DNA from: Hippopus hippopus
Taxonomy: Eukaryota; Mollusca; Bivalvia; Cardiida; Cardiidae
NCBI GenBank assembly: GCA_946811185.2
Contig: OX328104.1
Coordinates: 10,117,918-10,181,917, forward strand
Direction: 5' to 3'
Length of the DNA: 64,000 bases
The position numbers were made by a program, and so were the translations under genes. Shown piece by piece: positions 63,871-64,000 of the stretch (position 1 is the stretch's first letter; each line of letters begins with the position of its first letter). The notes under the pieces were generated by a model. It saw nothing but the letters and a program-made list of their open reading frames with translations, was not told the DNA's origin and did no database searches.

Positions 63871-64000
63871 ATCTAATCTAACTTATAAAATGTTTTTTCG
63901 CTGAACTATGTATGCTGATAGCTGGCAAATGACATCAGTACAGAAGAAAGACACAAGAAAAAATATTTTTCAATGGTATTTCCTTCATGGGCTACGTAGT

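Overview
This window looks like nuclear DNA of a marine bivalve mollusc. It is AT-rich, has one intron-flanked host exon, and is otherwise almost wholly made of mobile elements, including tandem-repeat-bearing Helitron-like elements of the kind described as 'pearl' elements in bivalves. The species cannot be named from sequence alone. There are no bacterial operons, CRISPR arrays or viral genes.

The only convincing host gene is on the minus strand at 17913-19445. It is the last coding exon of a chondroitin sulfate synthase (CHSY1/CHSY3 type), carrying the C-terminal glycosyltransferase domain with its DVD motif and the WGKEDVDLFDKF block. The exon starts right after a splice acceptor, and I found no upstream exon. 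If those exons lie beyond the right edge, then 19446-64000 is one intron of at least 44 kb and 1 to about 17.3 kb lies downstream of the gene. This layout is inference.

The dominant repeat, called TM1 here, is a short DNA element of about 229 bp including a TTAA at each end. It has inverted termini (CTCTTTACCA) and a central near-perfect 67-bp palindrome. I count about 80 copies or fragments. An occupied site (1269-1497) and an empty paralogous site (41787-41790) show that it inserts at TTAA with duplication, as piggyBac-type elements do. Many copies abut and share a single TTAA. At least six TM1 copies are themselves split by other insertions: SINEs, a retroposon, a PIF/Harbinger-like element, another TM1, and a 10-kb stretch with Helitron-like ends (24825-34820).

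By region: 1-17 kb holds TM1 chains, two SINE types, a Tc1 transposase remnant and foldback elements. 17.3-19.5 kb is the host exon. 19.5-23 kb is TM1-rich. 23.16-24.57 kb is a complete but frameshifted mariner-like element. 24.8-34.8 kb is the Helitron-like composite with two closely related internal copies (A and B). 35-48.6 kb is mainly TM1 chains, SINEs and a third, internally deleted Helitron-like copy (C). 48.6-50.5 kb is a Helitron-like element with twelve 145-bp units. 51.2-52.2 kb is a non-autonomous pogo/Tigger-like element inside a tRNA-like repeat, next to its empty twin. 53.7-55.8 kb holds another tandem-unit element and a foldback element. 59.9-60.7 kb is a long inverted repeat, and 61.9-63.5 kb is a decayed PIF/Harbinger-like element.

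All boundaries were read by eye and copy counts are approximate. No autonomous piggyBac or Helitron protein was found, so TM1 and the Helitron-like elements were presumably mobilised in trans.
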